From the NCBI RefSeq assembly GCF_042186555.1, contig NC_133329.1:76214557-76278556 (forward strand): 64,000 nucleotides of DNA. Reading direction: 5' to 3'. The notes below the pieces were generated by a model, which had not been told where the DNA came from, ran no database searches, and saw only the letters and a list, made by a program, of their open reading frames with translations. The first letter of the stretch is position 1. Each line of letters starts with the position of its first letter. Positions 1 through 11,599 of this stretch are shown in pieces. This DNA comes from Aquarana catesbeiana. Taxonomy: Eukaryota; Chordata; Amphibia; Anura; Ranidae. The position numbers and the translations under genes were made by a program.

Positions 1-3000
1 GTGTCCCCGTCAGAGCCTCCTACACATTTGTGTCCACGTCAGAGCCCCCGGAAAATTTGTGTCCCCCATCAGAGCCCCCTGCACATTTGTATCCCCATCA
101 GAGCTCCCCTGCACATTTGTATCCCCATCAGAGGCCCCCTGCACATTTGTGTCGCCATCAGAGCCCCCGTGCTCATTTGTGTCTCCATCACAGCCCCCCT
201 GCTCATTTGTGTCACCATCAGAGCCCCCCTGCACATTTGTGTTGCCATCAGAGCCCCCTGCACATTTTTATCCCCATCAGAGGCTCCCTGCACATTTGTG
301 TCCCCATCAGAGGCCCCCTGCACATTTGTATCCCCCCATCAGAGGCCCCCTGCACATTTGTATCCCCCATCAGAACCCCCTGCACATTTGTGTCCCCATC
401 AGAGGCCCCCTGCACATTTGTGTCCCCATCAGAGGCCCCCTGCACATTTGTGTCCCCATCAGAGCCCCCCTGCACATTTGTATCCCCCATCAGAACCCCC
501 TGCACATTTGTGTCCCCATCAGAGCCCCCCTGCACATTTGTATCCCCATCAGAGGCCCTCTGCACATTTGTGTCCCCATCAGAGCCCCCCTGCACATTTG
601 TGTCCCCATCAGAGGCCCCCTGCACATTTGTGTCCCCATCAGAGCCCCCCTGCACATTTGTATCCCCCATCAGAACCCCCTGCACATTTGTGTCCCCATC
701 AGAGGCCCCCTGCACATTTGTGTCCCCATCAGAGCCCCCCTGCACATTTGTATCCCCATCAGAGCCCCCCTGCACATTTGTATCCCCATCAGAGGCCCTC
801 TGCACATTTGTGTCCCCATCAGAGGCCCCCTGCACATTTGTGTCACCATCAGAGCCCCCTGTACATTTGTGTCTCCGTCAGAGGCCCCCTGCACATTTGT
901 GTCCCCATCAGAGCCCCCTGTACATTTGTGTCTCCGTCAGAGGCCCCCTGCACATTTGTGTCCCCATCAGAGCCCCCCTGCACATTTGTATCCCCATCAG
1001 AGGCCCCCTGCAAATTTTTATCCCCATCAGAGGCCCCCCTGCACATTTGTATCCCCATCAGAGGCCCGCTGCACATTTGTGTCACCATCAGAGCCCCCTG
1101 CACATTTGTGTCACCATCAGAGCCCCCCTGCACATTTGTGTCCCCATCAGAGCCCCCCTGCACATTTGTGTCCCCATCAGAGCCCCCCTGCACATTTTTA
1201 TCCCCATCAGAGGCCCCCCTGCACATTTGTATCCCCATCAGAGGCCCCCTGCACAATTGTGTCGCCATCAGAGCCCCCCCGCACATTTTTGTCCCCATCA
1301 GAGCCCCCTGCACATTTGTGTCTCTATCATAGCCCTCCTGCACATTTGTGTCCCTATCAGAGGCCCCCTGCACATTTGTGTCCCCATCAGAGGCCCCCTG
1401 CACATTTGTGTCCCCATCAGAGGCCCCCTGCACATTTGTGTCCCCATCAGAGGCCCCCTGCACATTTGTGTCCCCATCAGAGGCCCCCTGCACATTTGTA
1501 ACCCCATCAGAGCCCCCTGCACATTTGTATCCCCATCAGAGCCCCCCTGCACATTTGTATCCCCATCAAAGCCCCCTGCAAATTTGTATCCCCATCAGAG
1601 CCCCCTGCACATTTGTATCCCCATCAGAGGCCCCCTGCACATTTTTATTTTCATCAGAGGCCCCCTGCACATTTGTGTCACCATCAGAGGCCCCCTGCAC
1701 ATTTGTGTCCCCATCAGAGGCCCCCTGCACATTTGTGTCCCCATCAGAGGCCCCCTGCACATTTGTGTCCCCATCAGAGCCCCCCTGCACATTTGTGTCT
1801 CCATCAGAGCCCCCTGCACATTTGTATCTCCATCAGAGCCCCCTGCACATTTGTATCCCAATCAGAGGCCCCCTTCACATCTGTGTCCCCATCAGAGGCC
1901 CCCTTCACATTTGTGTCCCCATCAGAGCCCCCCTGCACATTTGTATCTCCATCAGAGCCCCCTGCACATTTGTATCCCAATCAGAGGCCCCCTTCACATT
2001 TGTGTCCCCATCAGAGGCCCCCTTCACATTTGTGTCCCCATCAGAGGCCCCCTTCACATTTGTGTCCCCATCAGAGGCCCCATCAGAGCCCTACTGCACA
2101 TTTGTGTCCCCATCAGAGGCCCCCTGCACATTTTTATCCCCATCAGAGGCCCCATCAGAGGCCCCCTGCACATTTGTGTCCCCATCAGAGGCCCCCTGCA
2201 CATTTGTGTCCCCATCAGAGGCCCCCTGCACATTTGTGTCCCCATCAGAGGCCCCCTGCACATTTGTATCCCCCATCAGAGCCCCCCTGCACATGTGTAT
2301 CCCCCATCAGAGACCCCCTGCACATTTGTATGCCCCATCAGAGCCCCCTGAACATTTGTGTCCCCATCAGAGGCCCCCTGCACATTTGTGTGCCCATCAG
2401 AGGCCCCCTGCACATTTGTGTGCCCATCAGAGGCCCCTTGCACATTTGTGTCCCCATCAAAGGCCCCCTGCACATGTGTGTCCCCATCAGAGGCCCCCTG
2501 CACATTTGTTTGCCCATCAGAGGCCCCCTGCACATTTGTGTCCCCATCAGAGGCCCCCCTGCACATGTGTGTGCCCATCAGAGGCCCCCTGCACATGTGT
2601 GTGCCCATCAGAGGCCCCCTGCACATTTGTGTGCCCATCAGAGGCCCCCTGCACATTTGTGTGCCCATCAGAGGCCCCCTGCACATTTGTGTGCCCATCA
2701 GAGGCCCCCTGCACATTTGTGTGCCCATCAGAGGCCCCCTGCACATTTGTGTCCCCATCAGAGCCCCCTGCACATTTGTGTGCCCATCAGAGGCCCCCTG
2801 CACATTTGTGTGCCCATCAGAGGCCCCCTGCACATTTGTATCCCCATCAGAGCACCCTGCAAATTTGTATCCCCATCAGAGCCCCCTGCACATTTGTATC
2901 CCCATCAGAGCCCCCTGCACATTTGTATCCCCATCAGAGCCCCCTGCACATTTGTTTCCCCATCAGAGCCCCCCTGCACATTTGTGTCCCCATCAGAGCC

Positions 3001-5316
3001 CCCCTGCACATTTGTGTCCCCATCAGAGGCCCCCTGCACATTTGTATCCCCATCAGAGCCCCCTGCACATTTGTATCCCCATCAGAGGCCCCCTGCACAT
3101 TTTTATTCCCATCAGAGGCCCCCTGCACATTTGTGTCCCCATCAGAGGCCCCCTGCACATTTGTATCCCCATCAGAGCACCCTGCAAATTTGTATCCCCA
3201 TCAGAGCCCCCTGCACATTTGTATCCCCATCAGAGCCCCCTGCACATTTGTATCCCCATCAGAACCCCCTGCACATTTGTTTCCCCATCAGAGCCCCCCT
3301 GCACATTTGTTTCCCCATCAGAGCCCCCCTGCACATTTGTTTCCCCATCAGAGCCCCCCTGCACATTTGTGTCCCCATCAGAGGCCCCCTGCACATTTGT
3401 ATCCCCATCAGAGCCCCCTGCACATTTGTATCCCCATCAGAGCCCCCTGCACATTTGTATCCCCATCAGAGCCCCCTTCACATTTGTTTCCCCATCAGAG
3501 GCCCCCTTCACATTTGTGTCCCCATCAGAGGCCCCCTTCACATTTGTGTTCCCATCAGAGGCCCCATCAGAGCCCCCCTGCACATTTGTGTCCCCATCAG
3601 AGGCCCCCTGCACATTTTTATCCCCATCAGAGGCCCCCTGCACATTTGTGTCCCCATCAGAGGCCCCCTGCATATTTGTATCCCCCATCAGAGGCCCCCT
3701 GCACATTTGTGTCCCCATCAGAGGCCCCATCAGAGCCCCCCTGCACATTTGTGTCCCCTTCAGAGGCCCCCTGCACATTTTTATCCCCATCAGAGGCCCC
3801 CTGCACATTTGTGTCCCCATCAGAGGCCCCCTGCACATTTGTATCCCCCATCAGAGCCCCCCTGCACATGTGTATCCCCCATCAGAGCCCCCCTGCACAT
3901 TTGTATGCCCCATCAGAGCCCCCTGCACATGTGTGTCCCCATCAGAGGCCCCCTGCACATGTGTGTCCCCATCAGAGGCCCCCTGCACATTTGTGTGCCC
4001 ATCAGAGGCCCCCTGCACATTTGTGTGCCCATCAGAGGCCCCCTGCACATTTGTGTCCCCATCAGAGCCCCCTGCACATTTGTGTGCCCATCAAAGGCCC
4101 CCTGCACATGTGTGTCCCCATCAGAGGCCCCCTGCACATTTGTTTGCCCATCAGAGGCCCCCTGCACATTTGTTTGCCAATCAGAGGCCCCCTGCACATT
4201 TGTGTCCCCATCAGAGGCCCCCCTGCACATTTGTGTCCGCATCAGAGCCCCCTGCACATTTGTGTGCACATCAGAGGCCCCCTGCACATGTGTGTCCCCA
4301 TCAGAGGCCCCCTGCACATTTGTGTGCACATCAGAGGCCCCCTGCACATGTGTGTCCCCATCAGAGGCCCCCTGCACATTTGTGTGCCCATCAGAGGCCT
4401 CCTGCACATTTGTGTCCCCATCAGAGGCCCCCTGCACATTTGTGTCCCCATCAGAGCCCCCTGCACATTTGTGTGCCCATCAGAGGCCCCCTGCACATTT
4501 GTGTCCCCATCAGAGGCCCCCTGCACATTTGTATCCCCATCAGAGCACCCTGCAAATTTGTATCCCCATCAGAGCCCCCTGCACATTTGTATCCCCATCA
4601 GAGCCCCCTGCACATTTGTTTCCCCATCAGAGCCCCCCTGCACATTTGTCTCCCCATCAGAGCCCCCCTGCACATTTGTGTCCCCATCAGAGGCCCCCTG
4701 CACATTTGTATCCCCATCAGAGCCCCCTGCAAATTTGTATCCCCATCAGAGCCCCCTGCAAATTTGTATCCCCATCAGAGCCCCCTGCACATTTGTATCC
4801 CCATCAGAGGCCCCCTGCACATTTGTGTCCCCATCAGAGGCCCCCTGCACATTTTTGTCCCCATCAGAAGCCCCCTGCACATTTGTGTCCCCATCAGAGG
4901 CCCCCTGCACATTTGTGTCCCCATCAGAGGCCCCCTGCACATTTGTGTCCCCATCAGAGGCCCCCTGCACATTTGTGTCCCCATCAGAGGCCCCCTGCAC
5001 ATTTGTGTCCCCATCAGAACCCCCCTGCACATTTGTATCCCCATCAGAGCCCCCCTGCACCATTGTATCCCCCATCAGAGCCCCCTACACATTTGTGTCC
5101 CCATTAGAGCCCCCTGCACATTTGTATCCCCATCAGAGGCCCCCCTGCACATTTGTGTCCCCATCAGAGGCCCCCCTGCACATTTGTGTCCCCATCAGAG
5201 GCCCCCCTGCACATTTGTTTACCCATCAGAGGCCCCCTGCACATTTGTGTCCCCATCAGAGGCCCCCTACCACATTTGTGTCCCCATCAGAGCCCCCTGC
5301 ACATTTGTATCCCCTA
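1..5316. repeat. 30-bp satellite array, block A
   Basis: About 175 head-to-tail copies of a 30-bp unit of the form CCCCATCAGAGGCCCCCTGC plus ACATTTGTGT, with 29- and 31-bp variants from C-run length changes. Because 30 is a multiple of three and the unit has no forward stop, all three forward frames stay open and give 10-residue periodic peptides such as CTFVSPSEAP, AHLCPHQRPP and LHICVPIRGP. Two reverse frames are also partly open. Single-base length variants switch the frame, which a real coding repeat would not tolerate. I see no initiation context, splice signal or unique flanking domain, so I call this non-coding satellite. Sub-variants (GTGCCCATCA, ACATGTGT, half-units reading CATCAGAGGCCCCATCAGAG) cluster and recur, showing higher-order structure. 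Confidence 0.95.
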
Positions 5317-5429
5317 CAACAAAACAAACACTCTTGCGCATAAATGTGTAAGCCCGACAGTTCAAAGTTCAGGATGGACGGTAGCTTTTGGCCTTGCTGC
5401 CCTCAAGGACGGGGATATCCTAGCAATCG
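5314..5429. other. Unique left flank of the palindromic cassette
   Basis: A 116-bp non-satellite segment beginning CTACAACAAAACAAACACTC joins satellite block A to the palindrome. The same segment recurs at 8721-8836 with a few substitutions and in the same relation to a second palindrome. Flank plus palindrome therefore move or duplicate as one cassette. No ORF or known motif is visible in it. Confidence 0.8.
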
Positions 5430-5625
5430 AACAAAAAACAAAAGAGAGAGGGCGCACTGGCTTTGTGCATTATCCTTAAAAAAGTTTATTAAAACGAACA
5501 CATAAAATCTACTACTCACAAAGGTAGATGAAAATCACGCTTGATTGATCTTTTTGGCTAGCGGTGATCAATCCACTGATGGCAGTCTCCAGATCCTACA
5601 GGGAAGATGTGCAAATCGCTGCCGG

Positions 5626-5660
5626 CTGACGCGTTTCGAAGGTAGCACCTTCTTCTTCAG
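5626..5660 (-). ncRNA. Hammerhead-ribozyme-like motif in left palindrome arm
   Basis: On the minus strand the sequence reads CTGAAGA, A, then a 6-bp hairpin GAAGGT-GCT-ACCTTC, then GAAACGCGTCAG. CTGANGA and GAAA around a short stem II are the hallmark core of hammerhead ribozymes, which are known from terminal regions of Penelope-like elements. One extra A lies between core and stem, and I cannot draw a convincing stem III with the expected U-H cleavage site, so activity is doubtful. Confidence 0.45.
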
Positions 5661-5684
5661 AGCCTAACAAGGTTAGGTTAGGTT

Positions 5685-5719
5685 CTGAAGAAGAAGGTGC
5701 TACCTTTGAAACGCGTCAG
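5685..5719 (+). ncRNA. Hammerhead-ribozyme-like motif in right palindrome arm
   Basis: Inverted partner of the motif at 5626-5660. It reads CTGAAGA, then AAGGT-GCT-ACCTT as a short stem-loop, then TGAAACGCGTCAG. One base of stem II differs from the left copy. The same reservations about stem III apply. Confidence 0.42.
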
Positions 5720-5915
5720 CCAGCAGCGATTTGCACGTCTTCCCCGTAGGATCTGGAGACTGCCATCAGTGGATTGATCACCGCTAGCCAAAAAGATCAT
5801 TCAAGCGTGATTTTCATCTACCTTTGTGAGCAGTAGTTTTTATGTGTTCGTTTTAATAAACTTTTTTAGGGATAATGCACAAGGCCGATGCGCCCTCTCT
5901 CTTTTGTTTTTTGTT

Positions 5916-8720
5916 ACATTTGTATCCCCATCAGAGGCCCCCTGCACATTTGTATCCCCATCAGAGGCCGCCTGCACATGTGTATCCCCCATCAGAGACC
6001 CCCTGCACATTTGTATCCCCCATCAGAGACCCCCTGCACATTTGTATCCCCCATCAGAGGCCCCCTGCAGATTTGTGTGCCCATCAGAGGCCCCCTGCAC
6101 ATTTGTGTGCCCATCAGAGGCCCCCTGCACATTTGTGTCCCCATCAGAGGCCCCCTGCACATTTGTGTCCCCATCAGAGGCCCCCTGCACATTTATGTCC
6201 CCATCAGAGGCCCCCTGCACATTTGTGTCCCCATCAGAGCCCCCTGCACATTTGTGTCCCCCATCAGAGCCCCCTGCACATTTGTGTCCCCATCAGAGCT
6301 CCCCTGCACATTTGTGTTTACACCAGAGCCCCCCCCTGCACATTTGTGTCACCATCAGAGCCCCCCTACACATTTGTGTCGCCATCAGAGCCCCCCTGCA
6401 CATTTGTGTTGCCATCAGAGCCCCCCCTGCACATTTGTATCCCCACCAGAGGCCCCCTGCACATTTGTGTCCCCATCAGAGGCCCCCTGCACATTTGTAT
6501 CCCCCATCAGAGCCCCCCTGCACATGTGTATCCCCCATCAGAGCCCCCCTGCACATTTGTATGCCCCATCAGAGGCCCCCTCCACATTTGTATCCCCCAT
6601 CAGAGCCCCCCTGCACATTTCTATCCCCATCAGAGGCCCCCTGCACATTTTTATCCCCATCAGAGGCCCCCTGCACATTTCTGTCCCCATCAGAGGCCCC
6701 CTGCACATGTGTATCCCCCATCAGAGCCCCCCTGCACATTTGTATCCCCCATCAGAACCCCCTGCACATTTGTGTCCCCATCAGAGGCCCCCTGCACATT
6801 TGTGTCCCCATCAGAGGCCCCCTGCACATTTGTGTCCCCATCAGAGCCCCCTGCACATTTGTGTCCCCATCAGAGCCCCCCTTCACCTTTGTGTCCCCAT
6901 CAGAGGCCCCCTGCACATTTGTGTCGCCATCAGAGCCCCCCTGCACATTTGTGTTCCCATCAGAGCCCCCCTGCACATTTGTGTCTCCATCATAGCCCTC
7001 CTGCACATTTGTGTCCCTATCAGAGACCCCCTGCAAATTTGTATCCCCATCAGAGCCCCCTGCACATTTGTATCCCCATCAGAGCCCCCTGCACATTTGT
7101 GTCCCCATCAGAGCCCCCTTGCACATTTGTGTCCCCATCAGAGGCCCCCTGCACATTTGTGTCCCCATCAGAGGCCCCCTGCACATTTGTGTCCCCATCA
7201 GAGGCCCCCTGCACATTTGTGTCCCCATCAGAGCCCCCCGGCACATTTTTATTCCCATCAGAGGCCCCCTGCACATTTTTATTCCCATCAGAGGCCCCCT
7301 GCACATTTGTGTCCCCATCAGAGGCCCCCTGCACATTTGTGTCCCCATCAGAGGCCCCCTGCACTTTTTTGTCCCCATCAGAGCACCCCTGCAGATTTGT
7401 ATCCCCATCAGAGCACCCCTGCACATTTGTATCCCCATCAGAAGCCCCCTGCACATTTGTATCCCCATCAGAGGCCCCCTGCACATTTGTATCCCCATCA
7501 GAGCCCCCCTGCACATTTGTATCCCCATCAGAGCCCCCCTGCACATTTGTATCCCCATCAGAGGCCCCCTGCAAATTTTTGTCCCCATCAGAACCCCCTG
7601 CACATTTGTCTCCCCATCAGAGCACCCTGCACATTTGTATCTCCATCAGAGGCCCCCTGGACATTTGTGTCCCCATCAGAGCCCTCTGAAAATTTGTGTC
7701 CCCATCAGAGCCCCCTGCACATTTGTATCTACCATCAGAGCCCCCTGCACATTTGTATCCCCATCAGAGGCCCCTCCACATTTGTATCCCCCATCAGAGC
7801 CCCCCTGCACATTTGTATCCCCCATCAGAGCCCCCTGCACATTTGTGTCCCCATTAGAGCCCCCTGCACATTTGTGTCCCCGTCAGAGACCCCTGCACAT
7901 GTGTGTCCCCATCAGAGGCCCCCTGCACATTTGTGTACCCATCAGAGGCCCCCTGCACATTTGTGTCCCCATCAGAGCCCCCCTGCACATTTGTGTCCCC
8001 ATCAGAGCCCCCTGAACATTTGTGTCCCCCATCAGAGCCCCCCTGCACATTTGTGTCCTCATCAGAGGCCCCCTGCACATTTGTATCCCCATCAGAGGCC
8101 CCCTGCACAGTTGTATCCCCCATCAGAGCCCCCCTGCACATTTGTATCCCCATCAGAGGCCCCCTCCACATTTGTATCCCCCATCAGAGCCCCCCTGCAC
8201 ATTTGTATCCCCCATCAGAGCCCCCTGCACATTTGTGTCCCCCATCAGAGCCCCCTGCACATTTGTGTCCCCATCAGAGGCCCCCTGCACATTTGTGTCC
8301 CCATCAGAGGCCCCCTGCACATTTGTGTCCCCATCAGAGGCCCCCTGCACATTTGTGTCCCCATCAGAGGCCCCCTGCACATTTGTGTCCCCATCAGAGG
8401 CCCCCTGCACAATTGTGTACCCATCAGAGCCCCCTGAACATTTGTGTCCCCATCAGAGGCCCCCTGCACATTTGTGTCCCCATCAGAGGCCCCCTGCACA
8501 ATTGTGTACCCATCAGAGGCCCCCTGCACATTTGTATCCCCCATCAGAGCCCCCTACACATTTGTGTCCCCATCAGAGCCCCCCTGCACATTTGTTTACC
8601 CATCAGAGCCCCCCTGCACATTTGTTTACCCATCAGAGCCCCCCTGCACATTTGTGTCCCCATCAGAGGCCCCCAACCACATTTGTGTACCCATCAGAGC
8701 CCCCTGCACATTTGTATCCC
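5916..8720. repeat. 30-bp satellite array, block B
   Basis: Continuation of the 30-bp satellite after the first palindromic cassette, roughly 93 units with the same variants as block A (GTGCCCATCA, ACATGTGTATCCCCCATC). It starts abruptly as ACATTTGTATCCCCATCAG beside the palindrome and ends at CTACAAC of the second cassette. Long ORFs here are artefacts of the three-fold period. Confidence 0.95.
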
Positions 8721-9198
8721 CTACAACAAAACAAACACTCTTGCGCATAAATGTGTAAGCCCGACAGTTCAAAGTTCAGGATGGACGATAGATTTCGGCC
8801 TTGCTGCCCTCAAGGACAGGGATATCCTAGCAATCGAACAAAAAGACAAAAGAGAGAGGGCGCACCGGCCTTGGGCATTATCCCTAAAAAAGTTTATTAA
8901 AACGAACACATAAAAACTACTACTCACAAAGGTGGATGAAAATCATGCTTGAATGATCTTTTTGGCTAGCGGTGATCAATCCACTGATGGCAGTCTCCAG
9001 ATCCTATGGGGAAGGCGTGCAAATCGCTGCCGGCTGACGCGTTTCGAAGGTAGCACCTTCTTCTTCAAAGCCAAAAAGATCATTCAAGCGTGATTTTCAT
9101 CCACCTTTGTGAGTAGTAGTTTTTATGTGTTCGTTTTAATAAACTTTTTTAGGGATAATGCACAAGGCCGGTGCGCCCTCTCTCTTTTGTTTTTTGTT
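8721..9198. repeat. Palindromic cassette, copy 2, with shortened right arm
   Basis: Second copy of the cassette at 5314-5915, in the same orientation and also embedded in satellite. The unique flank (8721-8836) is followed by a left arm from 8837. The right arm jumps from CTTCTTCAAA to GCCAAAAAGATCATTCAAGC at about 9070, so the part that should mirror the AGCGGTGATCAATCC-to-tip segment is missing. The result is a hairpin with a long loop. Two copies differing by a clean deletion suggest duplication with the satellite followed by loss of the inner arm. Confidence 0.88.
9034..9068 (-). ncRNA. Hammerhead-like motif in second cassette (degenerate core)
   Basis: Same minus-strand motif as at 5626-5660 with the 6-bp stem II GAAGGT-GCT-ACCTTC and GAAACGCGTCAG, but the core begins TTGAAGA rather than CTGAAGA. 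Loss of the conserved C would be expected to weaken or abolish cleavage. There is no mirrored partner because the right arm is deleted. Confidence 0.35.
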
Positions 9199-9419
9199 AC
9201 ATTTGTATCCCCATCAGAGCCCCCTGCACATTTGTATCCCCATCAGAGCCCCCTGCACATTTGTATCCCCATCAGAGGCCCCTGTACATTTGTATGCCCA
9301 TCAGAGCCCCCCTGCACATTTGTATCCCCATCAGAGTCCCCCTGCACATTTGTATCCCCATCAGAGGCCCCTGTACATTTTTATCCCAATCAGAGGCCCC
9401 CCAAACACATTTGTATCAC
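9199..9419. repeat. 30-bp satellite, short terminal block C
   Basis: About seven diverged satellite units after the second cassette, ending around CACATTTGTATCACTATAAG. Units here have unusual spacing and substitutions, as expected at an array edge. Confidence 0.9.
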
Positions 9420-10574
9420 TATAAGAACTGTCCCACACATTTGGGGCCTTACACACACACAGCAGCCTTTCTGCACACCGGTCCTGGTGGCCAGCATTTA
9501 CAGTCAGTAATGGCGGCTCCTCAGTCCTCACACTGGGCAGCACACAGTATCCTCATATGTGTATTTGTTTTCTCTACGCAGGCTTTCATTTTTTTGTTCT
9601 TCCATTATGCACTGCCTCCTCACCCTGGACACCCTGGGAAATGTAGTTCCACTTTCAATATATATCCACCCAGCATAAATATTGGCTCACCCCAAATGGC
9701 CACCCCCCATGAGCATTGTTCATGGTCTTCCCCAAAATAGTCATTGCAGCTCAGCATTGCAGGCAGTTCATTTAACCCTCCTTGTGTCACAGGTAATGGG
9801 CAAAGCTTCCAAACAGGGAAAACATTTGTAACTACTGCAAACCTGACTACATACAGTATATACAGTATGGGAAATGAGTATTGTCAGCCTAGGACAGGAA
9901 GTGTGTTAAGCCAACCATAGATGGATCGAATCTCAGCAGGGACCATCTATGAGCAGGCTGATTTTACTCAAGTCAATCCATTTATCAAATTGGGTACAAC
10001 CAGGATATTGGATTTGTAGCATGCGATTGTCAGCAGCCAGGAAAACACAATAGCTACGCGGGAGGGATTCCGGTGGTTTCCCATACTGGCCTGGGAGCCT
10101 GGGATCCGTTCTTGCAGCTGCGTCAACTTACAAAAGAGGTGACCAGAGACCGGATCATTTCCTATCATCTAGGTCAGCCTTTTTCAACCAGGGGTGCCTT
10201 GACAAAATGCCTAAAAATTGCCCAAAAATTGTATACAAGCTGGTGGGTGGATGAAGCCTGAATTTTAGTTACACAAAGCCACAGGTTTTCATTGTTCACC
10301 ATTCCAACCTTCTAGCTGCTGGTGTGCTAACAACCAATGACCCTCCCCTGCCCCTCTCTGTCAGCGTTGAGGTCACATTAGCTGAGCGATGGAGAAAAAC
10401 TGAGGGAGAAGAGAAACATTGGAATACTGATCAGTACCAATTTGCAAAAGTGTATTGGATTTGGAAGAATAAATCACCTCTAACATTTTGTACAAGTGGA
10501 TGTTGATGTATTACGTAAAACTAATAGAATCTATTCGGCACTTTCGGTTAGGGCAGATGTAAACACTGCCATTT
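9420..10574. other. Unique to low-copy DNA, no gene seen
   Basis: No supportable coding region: ORFs are short and lack recognisable domains. Near 10175 a run CAGCCTTTTTCAACCAGGGG resembles the end of a common hAT-type MITE (compare the element at 27343-27669), but its other end is not clear. Confidence 0.5.
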
Positions 10575-10639
10575 TTTTCTGTAAAGCATGAGATCAATGT
10601 TTGTTTGTTTGTTTTTTGTTTTTTTTTTCTCTCATGCTT

Positions 10640-11130
10640 TCAATGATAGAGGAGAGATCTTGGTTCTTAAAGAGAACCTGTCATGTTTTATTTCTATGAC
10701 ATGGGATATTTACCTTTCTTGTGATAGAAATAAAAGTAAGAAAACATCTTTTTTTAAAAGGTACAGTGTAAAAGTATATATATTTTTAAAATAAAATAAA
10801 CAATAAAAAAGTGCCCCAGTCCCTTCTGTTCTTGCGCGAGAGATGAATGCATACATAGGTTGCGCACGCATATGTAAATGGTGTTCGCACCCCACATGTG
10901 ACATATCTCTGCGAATGTCATAGTGAGAGCAATAATTCTAGCGCTATTTTAAAGTGTGGTCTATTGAGTTTTTTTTAGGTACCGTAGTTTGTTGCCATTC
11001 CACAAGTGTGCACAATTTTAGAGCATGACATGTTAGGTATCTATTTACTCAGCATAACATGATCTTTTATAGTATACCAAAATATTGGGAAATATATTGT
11101 GTTTATTATAATTCATTAAAGTGTATTTCT
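10640..11130. repeat. Dispersed repeat, copy 1 of a local pair
   Basis: This stretch shares an ordered series of blocks with 11600-12470: GTCATG followed by T-rich DNA, AAAATAAAATAAACA, ACATGTG, GAGCAATAATTCTAGC, TTTGTTGCCATTCCA and GACATGTT. The two copies are diverged and neither holds an ORF with a recognisable domain. Family unknown. Confidence 0.7.
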
Positions 11131-11149
11131 CACCAAAAACTTGTGTTTA

Positions 11150-11560
11150 ACCACTTGCCGCCCGCCTGCCGTCATTATACGTTGGCTGTTTGAAGTGGAA
11201 TATCATTGTTATGGCAGCAGCTAGCTACCATAACCGCGGTATCCACTTCTTCAGCAGTCAGTCGGCTTTCAGATAAAAGTGGTCTCAGCGTCAGATTCAC
11301 CACGAGATCACTTTTATCGGTGGTGGGAGAAGGCCCCCCACTCTCCTGTCGCGCTCTGGTGCCCTCCGCCGCTTACCAGAGCTGCCGGCAGCGGCGGAGG
11401 CGATAGGGTCCTGTCGCCTTTGTGGTATGGAGCTGAGTGAGGTGAAGATGGCCCCCACTCGTCTCCATACCATTGCAGAGTGGAAGCGACGTCAAAACGT
11501 CACTTCTGCCCATAGCTCTTAAAGGGACATTTTTTTTTTAAATATTTTTTCAAATTACAT
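11150..11560. repeat. TTAACCACTT-type repeat fragment
   Basis: Begins TTAACCACTTGCCGCCCGCC, the start shared by several repeats in this window (16544, 24893, 44441, 49035, 50011). It is GC-rich in the middle, ends without a clear mirrored GTGGTTAA, and probably is a truncated member. No gene. Confidence 0.5.
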
Positions 11561-11599
11561 TTTTTTTATTTTTTATTGCATTTTAGTGTAAATATGAGA

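Larger units (their letters stand above)
5430..5915. repeat. Long near-perfect palindrome, copy 1 (foldback cassette)
   Basis: Two arms of about 235 bp are inverted copies of each other around a tip at about 5665-5680 (CCTAAC AAG GTTAGG). The left arm runs from AACAAAAAACAAAAG and includes AAGTTTATTAAAACGAACAC. The right arm mirrors it as GTGTTCGTTTTAATAAACTT and ends CTTTTGTTTTTTGTT, directly against satellite. A few mismatches exist, so the arms are not recently identical throughout. Near the tip each arm carries a hammerhead-like motif pointing outward. It resembles a foldback element or an inverted dimer of a Penelope-like element tail; no protein is encoded. Confidence 0.9.

Noticed and set aside
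1..5351. Very long ORFs (up to 1,331 residues) as a repetitive structural protein
   Set aside because: All three forward frames are open at once because the 30-bp unit lacks stops, and single-base variants switch frames. This is what a satellite gives, with no selection on one frame.
5665..5685. Telomere-like repeat (GGTTAGGTTAGGTT)
   Set aside because: Only about two units and the motif is TTAGGT, not the vertebrate TTAGGG; it is the tip of the palindrome.
1..9419. CRISPR array
   Set aside because: Units are contiguous, with no unique spacers, no cas genes and a eukaryotic setting.
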